Source of the DNA: CANLBN01 sp965230205 | GTDB taxonomy: Bacteria > Pseudomonadota > Gammaproteobacteria > Pseudomonadales > Cellvibrionaceae | Reading direction: 5' to 3' | Length of the DNA: 64,000 nucleotides | Assembly: GCA_965230205.1 (NCBI GenBank) | Contig: OZ245996.1 | Coordinates: 2,790,001 to 2,854,000, forward strand | Part shown: positions 24,212-32,737 of the stretch, one piece after another | Position numbering within the stretch: position 1 is the stretch's first letter | Layout: each line of letters starts with the position of its first letter | Program-made: the position numbers and the translations under genes | The notes under the pieces: model-generated | What the model was told of the DNA's origin: nothing | Database searches by the model: none | Seen by the model: the letters and a program-made list of their open reading frames with translations, nothing else

Positions 24212-24678
24212 TTTATATCCTTATTCAATTAAAAAGTCCGAGCTTAATTCTTAATCGGCCGGTAGGATAAATGATCTCGTGTGTTTTTTAAAGTGATTAA
24301 ATTGTTTTCCAGTTTATTGTCGCTTTTTTCATTTTTTTGGCTTTAAAAGACTCACTTTAATTGGCTGGAAGTGTAAGGTAAGTGTAGTAATTTTATTCTG
24401 TTAAGAGTGAATGCGAAATATATTATAAGTTTACGTATAACCTTAAAGAATGATGATAACCAACCTATAAATACAGTAAGCCTCTATTTTTAGGAAGAAA
24501 ATAATAGATAAATCAGTTTTTTATATAATTATCTATGTACGTAATTATGCAAGTTCTCAAGGATAGGTAAAAGATATGGTGACAGCTCCCTATGTAGCAT
24601 TCGCAATAAATGTCGGGTTATTGACGCTAGAGTATGTGAATATAGGTTTTGTATTCTGACAAGCCTAAATTCAGCTTG
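24212..24678. other. Intergenic region, no supported gene
   Basis: AT-rich spacer of 467 bases. A weak inverted repeat (ACAAGC/GCTTGT near 24659-24679) lies just beyond the slyD-like stop. A 28-codon frame at 24575-24661 with an upstream AAGGAT was noted but has no family resemblance. No structured RNA was recognised. Confidence 0.5.
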
Positions 24679-25170
24679 TTAGTGATTATATCCGCCAATA
24701 CCATGCGCATGTCCATGTGCTATTTCTTCTTTTGTTGCTGGTCTTACACTTTCGATTTTAACGTCGAAACATAATCCTTTGCCTGCCAACGGATGATTGG
24801 TATCGACATCGACATTAAAACGTCCGACTTTTACAACAGTGCATTGTTTAGCGCCTTGATCGGTATTAACATGAACTAACATACCTGGTTTTAATTTGTT
24901 TTTTAGTTTTTTCGCATTATGAAGGTGTTTAATTAGTACGCGCTGTATAGAATTTTCTTTAGGAAAGCCATAAGCTTTTTCTGGTGGGATTACTGCTGTA
25001 AATTCATCACCAGCAACTTTTCCTAGCATTTTCTCTTCTAAACCGATAACAATATTATTTTTGCCGTGAAGATAAGCCATCGGGTCGTCACCGTATGAGC
25101 TCTCGAGCTCTTTATTATCAACTGATAAACGATAGTGAAAAGTAACAACGCAACCAGATGCAATTTCCAT
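24679..25170 (-). CDS. SlyD-like FKBP-type peptidyl-prolyl isomerase
   Basis: Peptidyl-prolyl cis-trans isomerase and chaperone of the SlyD type. The FKBP fold (about 1-65 and 125-145) is split by an insert-in-flap domain (about 75-120), and the C-terminus is histidine-rich (EEIAHGHAHGIGGYNH), which can bind nickel. The 163 residues are in the SlyD range. The FKBP motifs SYGDDPMAYLHG and IPPEKAYGFP are visible. A second FKBP gene lies about 160 bases upstream in the same direction, making a local pair of folding helpers. Confidence 0.9.
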   Translation of the reverse strand: MEIASGCVVTFHYRLSVDNKELESSYGDDPMAYLHGKNNIVIGLEEKMLGKVAGDEFTAVIPPEKAYGFPKENSIQRVLIKHLHNAKKLKNKLKPGMLVHVNTDQGAKQCTVVKVGRFNVDVDTNHPLAGKGLCFDVKIESVRPATKEEIAHGHAHGIGGYNH

Positions 25171-25331
25171 AATATGCCTTTATAAAAATGTAGCTATGAG
25201 TAAAGAAAAGCACATGTAGATAAAAAGAGCCATGGATATTCAGTTATCTATGGCTCTCTATCGATTGGTTTTGGCTATATATTTCTGTTTGTACAATGCC
25301 TATTGGAAAATAGTAACAAAACAGGGAGGTA

Positions 25332-25952
25332 TTAGCTAACGATGGCAAGTAATTCAATATCAAAAATGAGTGCTTGATAAGGGCCAATAGCTCCACCTGC
25401 ACCACGTTCGCCATAAGCTAAGTTATAAGGAATATACAGCTTCCATTTACTTCCAACAGGCATTAACTGAAGTGCCTCAGTCCAGCCAGCGATAACGCCA
25501 TTTACCGGAAATTCAGTGGGCTGATTGCGGCTGTATGAGCTATCGAATTCATTACCATCAATGGTTGTGCCACGATAATGAGTGCGAACGGTTGAGGATG
25601 CGCTAGGCTTTTCGCCATCGCCTGCTGTAATAACTTCGTACTGTAAGCCTGACTCGGTGACTTGAATCTCATCACGTTTGGCATTTTCTGCCAAAAATGC
25701 TTCTCCAGCACCCGCTAGTTCTTTGGCTTGAGCAGCTTCTTTTGTTTTAAGCTGTTCTTGGATAACCATAAATGCTGCATTGATATCATCCTCAGCGACT
25801 TGGCTGGCGGCACCGTTATAGGCATCGCTTAAGCCTGCTAGTGCGGCTTGTAGTGAAGAGCCTTCAAACATGTTCTTCAATTGATCGCCCATTTGCAGGC
25901 CTATACCGTAGGAGGCTTTTTCTTCAGTGGTACTGAGTTGAACATCAGACAT
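25332..25952 (-). CDS. FKBP-type peptidyl-prolyl isomerase, FklB-like
   Basis: Isomerase of the FKBP22/FklB type. It is 206 residues, the same length as E. coli FklB, with an N-terminal dimerisation region (KASYGIGLQMGDQLKN) and a C-terminal FKBP domain (about 115-205, with VRTHYRGTTIDGNEFDSSY, GVIAGWTEALQLMPVGSKW and IPYNLAYGERG). There is no signal peptide, so it is cytoplasmic. It is divergent from the exonuclease III gene, with about 175 bases between the preferred starts. Confidence 0.9.
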   Translation of the reverse strand: MSDVQLSTTEEKASYGIGLQMGDQLKNMFEGSSLQAALAGLSDAYNGAASQVAEDDINAAFMVIQEQLKTKEAAQAKELAGAGEAFLAENAKRDEIQVTESGLQYEVITAGDGEKPSASSTVRTHYRGTTIDGNEFDSSYSRNQPTEFPVNGVIAGWTEALQLMPVGSKWKLYIPYNLAYGERGAGGAIGPYQALIFDIELLAIVS

Positions 25953-26127
25953 AGAGTTTCTCGATAATATATTAAGTGAATGAATAGTGAGCTATTTTGT
26001 TTCTGGAGGGGCATTAAACACTAAAGTGCCTGTGTTTTCCATGATGGATGTGCATAGAGAATGTGCAGTGGGTAAATCTAGCAGATTATCTGCTAACATG
26101 GCCGCTTTATTTGATGGAGCTTTTGGT

Positions 26128-26892
26128 ATGCGACTGGTTTCGTGGAATGTAAACGGTATTAGAGCCGTAATGAAAAAAGATTTTATGGGTTCACTTGATT
26201 CTTTGGCAACAGATGTTTTGTGCTTGCAGGAAACAAAGGCGCAGTGTGATCAAGTTGATGAAGCCTTAGCAGATATTAGTGGCTACTATCTGTACACTCA
26301 CTCAGCGGTTAAAAAAGGTTATTCGGGCACTGCTATTTTGAGCCGTAAAAAGCCTCTAAGCGTGTCTTATGGTTTGGGGATTGAAGAGCACGATCAAGAA
26401 GGTCGGGTGATTGCTGCAGAGTATGAGCATTTCTTTTTAGTGACAGTGTACACGCCAAACTCTGGTAGCGAACTCAAGCGTTTAGGATACCGACAACAAT
26501 GGGATAGTGAGTTTTTGAAGTACCTAAAAGTGCTTGAAGAGGCGAAGCCAGTATTAGTTTGCGGTGATTTAAACGTTGCACATACAGAAATAGACCTTGC
26601 TCGTCCCAAACCCAATTACAATAAAAGTGCAGGCTATATGCAGGAAGAAATCAACGGTATGGATAATCTAATTAATGCGGGGTTCGTCGATACCTTTCGG
26701 CACATCAATCCCGAAGAAATTAAGTATAGCTGGTGGAGTTATCGCGCCGGTGCGCGGCAAAAAAATATTGGCTGGAGAATAGATTATTTCCTATCTTCTC
26801 CTGGCTTGGTCGAAAGCATTGATGATGCCAATATTCACAATGACGTGCTGGGTTCTGATCACTGCCCGGTGTCTATTGATTTAACGTTATAA
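26128..26892 (+). CDS. xth: Exodeoxyribonuclease III
   Basis: DNA-repair nuclease with AP-endonuclease and 3' exonuclease activity. The frame is open from 25987, but family proteins begin MRLVSWNVNGIRA. That ATG at 26128 has TGGAG 9 bases before it, so a 254-residue protein is called. Catalytic motifs are complete: SWNVNGIR, LQETKAQ, the tyrosine region VYTPNSG, GDLNVAH, YSWWSYR and SDHCPV. A strong bidirectional terminator follows. Confidence 0.93.
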   Translation: MRLVSWNVNGIRAVMKKDFMGSLDSLATDVLCLQETKAQCDQVDEALADISGYYLYTHSAVKKGYSGTAILSRKKPLSVSYGLGIEEHDQEGRVIAAEYEHFFLVTVYTPNSGSELKRLGYRQQWDSEFLKYLKVLEEAKPVLVCGDLNVAHTEIDLARPKPNYNKSAGYMQEEINGMDNLINAGFVDTFRHINPEEIKYSWWSYRAGARQKNIGWRIDYFLSSPGLVESIDDANIHNDVLGSDHCPVSIDLTL

Positions 26893-26912
26893 GTTAAGCT
26901 TCTCTTCTTCAA

Positions 26913-26950
26913 AATAAAACAGAGGTAAATAATAACACCTCTGTTTTATT
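26913..26950. terminator. Bidirectional rho-independent terminator
   Basis: AATAAAACAGAGGT (26913-26926) pairs perfectly with ACCTCTGTTTTATT (26937-26950). A/T tails lie on both sides. It is shared by xth and the convergent ABC permease gene. Confidence 0.88.
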
Positions 26951-27007
26951 ATTTTCTTGTTTAAAGTCTAGATACCCGACTCTAATATAATATGAAGTTA
27001 TTCTGCA

Positions 27008-27769
27008 CTATTTTCTTAGCTGATAACCCGTTTTAAAAATTCTCCATATAATCAATAAGTTTATGGCTAGAAATACTAGAATCATAGCAATGCTAATACC
27101 TACATCAACATCTGCGATCTCATAGAAGCTCCACCGAAAGCCACTGATAAGATATAAGACTGGATTGAAAAATGTCACCTTTTCCCAAAAGGGCGGCAAC
27201 ATATCGGCAGAATAAAAGCTACCCCCTAAAAATACGAGGGGTGTAATAATTAATAGGGGGATAAGCTGTAACTTTTCAAAATTATCTGCCCATATACCAA
27301 TAATAAAGCCTAATAAACTAAAGGTAATGCAGGTGAGGATCAGGAAGAACACCATCACCAAGGGGTGAGCAATTTGTAACGGTACAAAAAAGTTAGCTGT
27401 GATAAGAATAATCACTCCAAGAATAAATGACTTAGAGGCTGCTGCGCCTACATAACCTAAAACCACTTCTTTCATCGAGACTGGAGCCGATAACAGTTCA
27501 TAGATTGTGCCGGTAAATTTTGGAAAGTAAATACCAAAAGAAGCATTGGCGACACTTTGAGTCAAGAGCGACAGCATTAATAGTCCGGGAACAATAAAGG
27601 CACCATAAGGTATGCCATCGACTTGCTCTATGCGTGAGCCGATAGCAGAACCAAACACAATAAAATAAAGTGATGTTGAAATAATAGGAGACACAATACT
27701 CTGTAACAATGTTCTCCAAGTGCGTGCCATTTCAAACTTATAAATGGCTTTTACTGCATAAAAGTTCAT
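27008..27769 (-). CDS. yadH: ABC-2 type transporter permease, YadH-like
   Basis: Membrane subunit of an ABC exporter. The 253 residues contain six hydrophobic segments, and the ABC-2 core motifs PGLLMLSLLTQSVANASFG and PLVFLGGSFYSADMLPPFWEK closely follow E. coli YadH. It overlaps the ATPase gene by four bases (ATGA at 27766-27769), so the two are translationally coupled. The substrate is unknown. Confidence 0.88.
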   Translation of the reverse strand: MNFYAVKAIYKFEMARTWRTLLQSIVSPIISTSLYFIVFGSAIGSRIEQVDGIPYGAFIVPGLLMLSLLTQSVANASFGIYFPKFTGTIYELLSAPVSMKEVVLGYVGAAASKSFILGVIILITANFFVPLQIAHPLVMVFFLILTCITFSLLGFIIGIWADNFEKLQLIPLLIITPLVFLGGSFYSADMLPPFWEKVTFFNPVLYLISGFRWSFYEIADVDVGISIAMILVFLAINLLIIWRIFKTGYQLRK

Positions 27770-28692
27770 TCGCTTTCCCTCACTAGTTGCACAAATATCT
27801 CTTCCAGAGAGCTTTTTTTGGTATTAATGTCTTTAAATCGAATATGATTATCACTGAGATCATCCATCAGGGCAGTGATTCCTAAATGCTCTCCCTCAGT
27901 ATCAAATGTATAAGTGAGTTCAGAGCCATCGTCAGACAGACTTAAATCGTAATGCTGTAACGATTCAGGAATGGCAGGTATATCTTGCCTTAGCTGTAAA
28001 ATGACCTGCTTTTTACCTAGCTTATGCATAAGCTCATCTTTGTCTTCGACTAGCACAATTTCGCCTTTATTGATTACACCAATTCGATCCGCAATTTCTT
28101 CAGCTTCTTCGATATAGTGAGTGGTCAAAATAATGGTAACGCCTGACTGTCGAAGTTTATTGATAACGCTCCACATATCCTTACGTAGTTCAACATCGAC
28201 TCCTGCAGTTGGCTCATCGAGAAAAAGTATTTCGGGTTCGTGAGATAAGGCTTTAGCGATTAACACTCGTCGCTTCATCCCGCCGGAAAGCGTCATGATC
28301 ATGTTGTCTTTTTTATCCCACAAGGATAGGTCTTTTAATATTTGTTCGATAACAGCTGGATTCGGTGCCTTACCAAATAGACCGCGACTAAAATTAACAG
28401 TATTCCAAACTGTTTCAAATGCATCTGTTGTCAGTTCTTGTGGGACCAGCCCTATTTTGGAGCGTGTTTGGCGATAATCAGTTTGAATATCATCGCCATC
28501 GACTAAGACCTGACCAGAGGAGGGGTTAACAATACCGCATATCACTGATATGAGTGTTGTTTTACCTGCACCGTTGGGGCCTAGTAGCGCAATAATTTCT
28601 CCTCGTTGAATATCAAGGTTAATATTATTTAATGCCTGGAAGCCAGAATCATAAATTTTATTTAGGTCTTTTATGGATATTGCAGACGTCAT
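27766..28692 (-). CDS. yadG: ABC transporter ATP-binding protein, YadG-like
   Basis: ATPase partner of the YadH-like permease. The 308 residues match the length of E. coli YadG. Motifs: Walker A GPNGAGKTT (38-46), the Q-loop GLVPQEL, signature LSGGMKRR, Walker B ILFLDEPTAGVD and the switch histidine (LTTHYIEEAEE), then a C-terminal domain of about 80 residues. A MITE end fragment begins 21 bases before the start codon and may have landed in its promoter. Confidence 0.9.
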   Translation of the reverse strand: MTSAISIKDLNKIYDSGFQALNNINLDIQRGEIIALLGPNGAGKTTLISVICGIVNPSSGQVLVDGDDIQTDYRQTRSKIGLVPQELTTDAFETVWNTVNFSRGLFGKAPNPAVIEQILKDLSLWDKKDNMIMTLSGGMKRRVLIAKALSHEPEILFLDEPTAGVDVELRKDMWSVINKLRQSGVTIILTTHYIEEAEEIADRIGVINKGEIVLVEDKDELMHKLGKKQVILQLRQDIPAIPESLQHYDLSLSDDGSELTYTFDTEGEHLGITALMDDLSDNHIRFKDINTKKSSLEEIFVQLVRESE

Positions 28693-28714
28693 ATTTGGTC
28701 AGATCCTTGGACGA

Positions 28715-28737
28715 TCAATTAGTGTGAACAGGCCCTA
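28715..28737. repeat. MITE terminal inverted repeat fragment
   Basis: Twenty-three bases identical to the right end of the MITE at 11892-12160 (ending GTGAACAGGCCCTA). No opposite end is found within several hundred bases. It sits immediately upstream of the yadG-like start codon. Confidence 0.7.
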
Positions 28738-29104
28738 AGACAGAGTCTCTTGATGAGTTGTGATTAGCGTTGATTCACGCTGTTGTCAGTAGAGCTTAGA
28801 ATGGGGGCAGGTGTTGTGAAAAACAATACCTGCGATAATCATTTATAGGTAAAGTTATAGCTATTAAATATTGTAGGTATAATTTAATCCAATCTCATAA
28901 ATATTTCTCTTGGTGACTTATTTTTCTTTATTAAAAGTAGGGTTATATCGCTTAATAATCGATATTTAATAGTGGCTACGCTGTAACTGATATTTTTCCT
29001 AACTTTTGATGTGCTCGTTTATCGTTTTGGTTGTGTTTGATAAAATATTTAGACCGTGAACCTGATATATCACCATCTTCCTTTTGCAGTTTCGAGGCTG
29101 GTGT
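28738..29104. other. Intergenic region with one imperfect hairpin
   Basis: No gene supported. An imperfect inverted repeat at 28807-28833 (arms GCAGGT/ACCTGC with inner TTGT/ACAA) lies in it without a T-run. The remainder is AT-rich. Confidence 0.5.
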
Positions 29105-29572
29105 CTAATTCTTAGAGTCAATAAAAGGTTGGCCCGTTCCTGTTTCTAAATAAGAGACAAGGCTGCTGGCGATAAAATGATTCCACCCATTATTACAAAG
29201 CTCATAACATTGTAGGGAAGGGGTTAAGCCTTGATGAGTGAATTTGAGGTGAGTTCCCGTATTTATAGGGCTTATTTCCCAGGTTAAGAGTGTGCCAACC
29301 CATTCATTTTTTACTGACATTCTTTCATCAGCATGGTACTGATCTACACATTCCCAAACAATGAGTTGGTTTTCGACAAGCTTCTTAACCAACATCGTGT
29401 TATAGGTTTCACTAAATCGAAAACTGGCTTTGGTATCGACAATAGCAGCCTGCTCAGCAGATGTTGTCCACCATTGGTGAATATTTTTTGTCAACGCTAG
29501 AAAAACATCGCCGGGTGTTGCCTTAATATCGACTTCACAAGTAAAGTGACTGGTGTCTATTGATATCGTCAT
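29105..29572 (-). CDS. SRPBCC (AHSA1-like) domain protein
   Basis: Ligand-binding protein with the START/Bet v1-like fold. The ATG at 29572 (MTISID) is used because AAAGGA lies six bases before it; the longer ORF has no site. Motifs KATPGDVFLALTKNIHQWW and the closing NNGWNHFIASSLVSYLE fit the AHSA1 branch. It is the last gene of a run with another SRPBCC gene and an ArsR regulator, spaced 64 bases from the former. Ligand unknown. Confidence 0.82.
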   Translation of the reverse strand: MTISIDTSHFTCEVDIKATPGDVFLALTKNIHQWWTTSAEQAAIVDTKASFRFSETYNTMLVKKLVENQLIVWECVDQYHADERMSVKNEWVGTLLTWEISPINTGTHLKFTHQGLTPSLQCYELCNNGWNHFIASSLVSYLETGTGQPFIDSKN

Positions 29573-29636
29573 GAAAGATTCCTTTGAAGTGACTTTGTTG
29601 AGGTAATTTCTGAAATAACTCTTACAAGTCGCCTCG

Positions 29637-30101
29637 TTATGCAATAGATTTTTCTGTATTGGTCATTGAAGCTAAATAATTTTCCAGGCTTGCCAGACAG
29701 CCATTCCAGCCCATGGTGTGTTTGTCGGCAAACTCTTGTTGGCTAAAGCCTCTATGAGTCAGAGTTAGCAGGGTATGGTTATCGCCTTTTGCTTGAAACT
29801 CTATGATGACCTGCGTTCTATCAATACCGTCTTTCCACATCCAGTTAAATACTATTTTTTTATTAGGAATGATTTCTTCATAAGTCCCAGAAACAATATG
29901 GTCAGAGTTCTCTTCTGCATCATGCATATGAACTAAATAATGGCCACCTACGGTTAAGTCAACCTCTGCATTGGGAACCGTCATCGCTCCCGGTGCAAAC
30001 CATTGTTTCATTAATTCTGGCTGTGTCCATGCTTGGAAAACGGCTTCTACCGGCGCCGCTATTTCTTTATTAATGGATAATTCTATGGGTGAGTTACTCA
30101 T
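29637..30101 (-). CDS. SRPBCC (AHSA1-like) domain protein
   Basis: Second START/Bet v1-like protein, 154 residues from the ATG at 30101, which has AAAGGAG before it. It shows the AHSA1 wording VEAVFQAWTQPELMKQWFAPG, a beta-rich middle (GGHYLVHMHD; KIVFNWMW) and the end GWNGCLASLENYL. It overlaps the ArsR gene by 8 bases, so the two are translationally coupled. Such ArsR-SRPBCC pairs are widespread, and the regulator usually controls the partner. Activity unknown. Confidence 0.85.
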   Translation of the reverse strand: MSNSPIELSINKEIAAPVEAVFQAWTQPELMKQWFAPGAMTVPNAEVDLTVGGHYLVHMHDAEENSDHIVSGTYEEIIPNKKIVFNWMWKDGIDRTQVIIEFQAKGDNHTLLTLTHRGFSQQEFADKHTMGWNGCLASLENYLASMTNTEKSIA

Positions 30102-30480
30102 GTTTATCTCCTTTAACAATATTTTTGTGAGAGGTGGGAGCTGCCGTATTTTGTTCAACACTTTTTTCAACGAATTGTTTAAGGCTCTCCAGTTGTTCAT
30201 TCCAAAATTCTTGATAGTACTCAAGCCATTCCATAGCGTTAGTCAGATTCTTGGGTTCTGCTCGACAGAGTCGTTTACGGCCTTCTTTTCGTCGAACAAT
30301 TAACCCTGCTTGTTCGAGTACATTAAGGTGTTTGGTAATGGCAGGCATGCTCATATTGTAGTGAGCAGTCAGGTCAGAAACGGTTTCGTCACTATTGCGT
30401 GTACGCATTAAAATATTTCGGCGTGTGGTATCCGATAGTGCTTGAAAAACACTGTCTAGTTGCTGGTCATTGGTATTCAT
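30094..30480 (-). CDS. ArsR-family transcriptional regulator
   Basis: Winged-helix repressor of about 128 residues from the ATG at 30480. The helix-turn-helix is at about 35-60 (MSMPAITKHLNVLEQAGLIV), followed by the wing RRKEGRKRLCRAEP and the C-terminal helix with YYQEFWNEQLESLKQF. No metal-binding cysteine pair is seen, so it is not a classic metal sensor; it resembles the SdpR-like group. A perfect palindrome lies 7-26 bases upstream of its start, which points to autoregulation of the three-gene run. Confidence 0.88.
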   Translation of the reverse strand: MNTNDQQLDSVFQALSDTTRRNILMRTRNSDETVSDLTAHYNMSMPAITKHLNVLEQAGLIVRRKEGRKRLCRAEPKNLTNAMEWLEYYQEFWNEQLESLKQFVEKSVEQNTAAPTSHKNIVKGDKHE

Positions 30481-30486
30481 GTTTAT

Positions 30487-30506
30487 ATTTAACCATTTGG
30501 TTAAAT
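30487..30506. promoter_or_regulatory. ArsR-type operator palindrome
   Basis: ATTTAACCA (30487-30495), two T, and TGGTTAAAT (30498-30506): a perfect 9-bp-arm inverted repeat directly upstream of the ArsR gene. Confidence 0.78.
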
Positions 30507-30651
30507 GTTTTGTCAAATGTTAATTTCAAATTTTATAGTGAGTTAATACAGAGGTTGTGTGAGAGGTCATTTTTACTCGAATGACTCCTCAGTTTGGTAA
30601 GTGATTTTGAAGCAGGCGTAACTTTACATTAGAGCCTTAAGCGGTATGTGA

Positions 30652-32181
30652 CTAACAATCGCCGTTATTAAGTACTGTGGAAATTCCCGTCCAGCCAATT
30701 AAGGCACTTAGGAATGTCTGGATCCGGCTGTGACAAAGCTGAGGGTTATTACTGAAACGTACTTCACCAGTATCACGCACTTCCACCTCTCCAGGCAGAA
30801 TATCGGCAAGGTTATTATTATTTTCAACCATTAGGCTGCCAACTGAAACCGGGAGCGCACCTAAAGCAAACGCATTTCTTGCCGGTGCATTGATCAGAGC
30901 TAAAGTGCCTTCAACCCGTTCAAGGGATTCAAGGTTTCTTTCTGATCCACTATCATCTCTCACCCAGTGAAAAGATAAGCGAGCATCACCTTCGATAGTT
31001 TTTAGGTTAGCCAAAACGCCCGGTTTAATTCGCGTTGCGGGTATTTCAAGGTCGCCACCAATAGTGTGGAGATTGTATAAAATTCTTCCATTGGGTTTTC
31101 CGCCACCCAAGTAGACGGTGCCATCAACCCGACGAACCTTATTTAATATTCCGAAATAGCGGTCAGGATGGTTTGATAGTCGTACATCGCCTCCTATATA
31201 CGTCAATTCATCTAAGCCATAAAAATATCCATTGGTTACTCTTTCCCCATTAGGACCTATATTTAAGAGTTCGACATCACCTCCGACTCGTTGGAGTAGC
31301 GGAATGTCTAGCTCCATGCGGCGTTGAGAGTATAGGGGAAAGCCAGGCCCTGGAGATGGCTCACCTCGAGCGATAGCATGTAAGTTTCCTTCTATACGAG
31401 TTAGTTGTGGTAAATGACGTGGTACTGCGATACCTCTATGAGGCCCTGCCGGATCCATCTCTACGGGGTGCTCAAGTTCAACATCCCCTGCAACATCTCT
31501 CAGCTCGGGTAGGGTAATTTCTCCAACGGTATTTTCGACTCGGAGATTCCCCACTATAGTGTCGTGGCAGCGGTGTAGATTGTAATCAGCTTCATTGCGA
31601 ATAGTGATATCACCTACGTGCCGAGTGATCTGATTACCCACCAAAAGGCGCGCTAATGGGCTGCGGCGTCCTGCACATTTTGATGCGTCATAACCATTAT
31701 CGTCGAGACATACAAAAGGGTTTTCACCTGAAAGAGATTCATCTTCCAAAGAAATTAATCCGGGTTTAGGTGTTGCAGACCTTGTGCTGATACCGATATA
31801 CGTTTCATAGCTGGCACAGTCACTCGGAGGTATCTGCCATAAGTCAGACGGTATTCTGACCCGAGCATTAAAAGGGTAAAGTCTTCTGTCTCCATAATAC
31901 CGTGGAGATGTTTCAGAGTTTACGGTTTTTAGTATCGTCCAAGGCCCTTCAGGGCTGGGGCTTGCGACGATATGAAGCGGTGTTGAAGGTTGTGCCCAAA
32001 AGCCGACGACTGGCACGCTAGCGTCAGTATTACTGAGCACTCTTCCATCCAGAGGGGAGACTGTGCACGCTGATGTGAAAAGGGCAAAACAAACTGGCAA
32101 TAAAAACCGGAGAGTGTGAAACTTTTGAACAGGGAAAGAAAAAGAAAGTAGAGTAGAGGTTTTGATATTATTTAGCCACAT
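30652..32181 (-). CDS. Lipoprotein with receptor-L-domain-like repeats
   Basis: Surface or periplasmic lipoprotein of 509 residues. The ATG at 32181 follows AGGAGG by 5 bases, and a lipobox (FTSAC) ends the signal. From about residue 195 onwards it repeats a beta-helix-like unit with the core (I/V)(G/E)GD(V/L)xL, for example VGGDVELLNI, IGGDVRLSNH, IGGDLEIPAT, IEGDARLSFH and VEGTLALINA. That is the pattern of receptor-L-domain and leucine-rich-repeat-like solenoids. The tail NNPQLCHSRIQTFLSAL with cysteines near the end is a usual cap. Its GC content looks higher than its neighbours, which hints at transfer. Binding partner unknown. Confidence 0.75.
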   Translation of the reverse strand: MWLNNIKTSTLLSFSFPVQKFHTLRFLLPVCFALFTSACTVSPLDGRVLSNTDASVPVVGFWAQPSTPLHIVASPSPEGPWTILKTVNSETSPRYYGDRRLYPFNARVRIPSDLWQIPPSDCASYETYIGISTRSATPKPGLISLEDESLSGENPFVCLDDNGYDASKCAGRRSPLARLLVGNQITRHVGDITIRNEADYNLHRCHDTIVGNLRVENTVGEITLPELRDVAGDVELEHPVEMDPAGPHRGIAVPRHLPQLTRIEGNLHAIARGEPSPGPGFPLYSQRRMELDIPLLQRVGGDVELLNIGPNGERVTNGYFYGLDELTYIGGDVRLSNHPDRYFGILNKVRRVDGTVYLGGGKPNGRILYNLHTIGGDLEIPATRIKPGVLANLKTIEGDARLSFHWVRDDSGSERNLESLERVEGTLALINAPARNAFALGALPVSVGSLMVENNNNLADILPGEVEVRDTGEVRFSNNPQLCHSRIQTFLSALIGWTGISTVLNNGDC

Positions 32182-32375
32182 AGCGCCTCCTATCTTTCGC
32201 AACTGATAGCCTATACAAAAATATGAATAGGCTATTCGAATAATAATTTTAAGAAAGTAAGCTTAGTGTATAGAGTACGAGTATTTATAAAATCCCTAGT
32301 TCTAGTGATATTAGTTGTGGAATAGAGGCGTTATAGAATAAATTAATGCTCACACTCTATTATTTTAAATATACA

Positions 32376-32699
32376 TTATTGGTCATCTTTCATAGTGTTT
32401 GATGGTTTTGTTCCTAAGGGTGATTGTAAAAATACTTCCGATAATATGACTAAAGGTGAGCGATTACTGGCCCATTCATTTTGTTCTTTAAATTCTATAT
32501 ATTCTATTTTTTTATCAATTAGATAAACTAGGTTGAGATGCCTTAAAATAGCTGGGTCACCTTTTAATTTAGCCAATTCACTTGTATTAAAAATATTTGT
32601 AGATAATGCTTTTTTAATCAGTAACTCTTTCTCTTCAAGTGTCACTAACGAATCGATCTGTTCGGTCAACATTGTTAAAGCTTGTTCAGTTTCGCTCAT
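32376..32699 (-). CDS. Hypothetical small protein downstream of ackA
   Basis: Not recognised. A 107-residue acidic, helical protein (EEKELLIKKALSTNIFNTSELAKLKGDPA) without signal peptide or membrane segment. It follows ackA after 38 bases in the same direction, so it is probably co-transcribed. Its length and AT-rich codon use match the region. A link with acetate metabolism rests on position only. Confidence 0.55.
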   Translation of the reverse strand: MSETEQALTMLTEQIDSLVTLEEKELLIKKALSTNIFNTSELAKLKGDPAILRHLNLVYLIDKKIEYIEFKEQNEWASNRSPLVILSEVFLQSPLGTKPSNTMKDDQ

Positions 32700-32737
32700 T
32701 AATAATAACCCAAACTATATTTATCAAAACGTCTAAT

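Noticed and set aside
24575..24661. 28-codon frame with AAGGAT upstream
   Set aside because: Too short to support without conservation data; sequence not recognisable.
28807..28833. Imperfect hairpin as a terminator or small RNA
   Set aside because: No T-run on either strand and no promoter in front, so no function can be supported.
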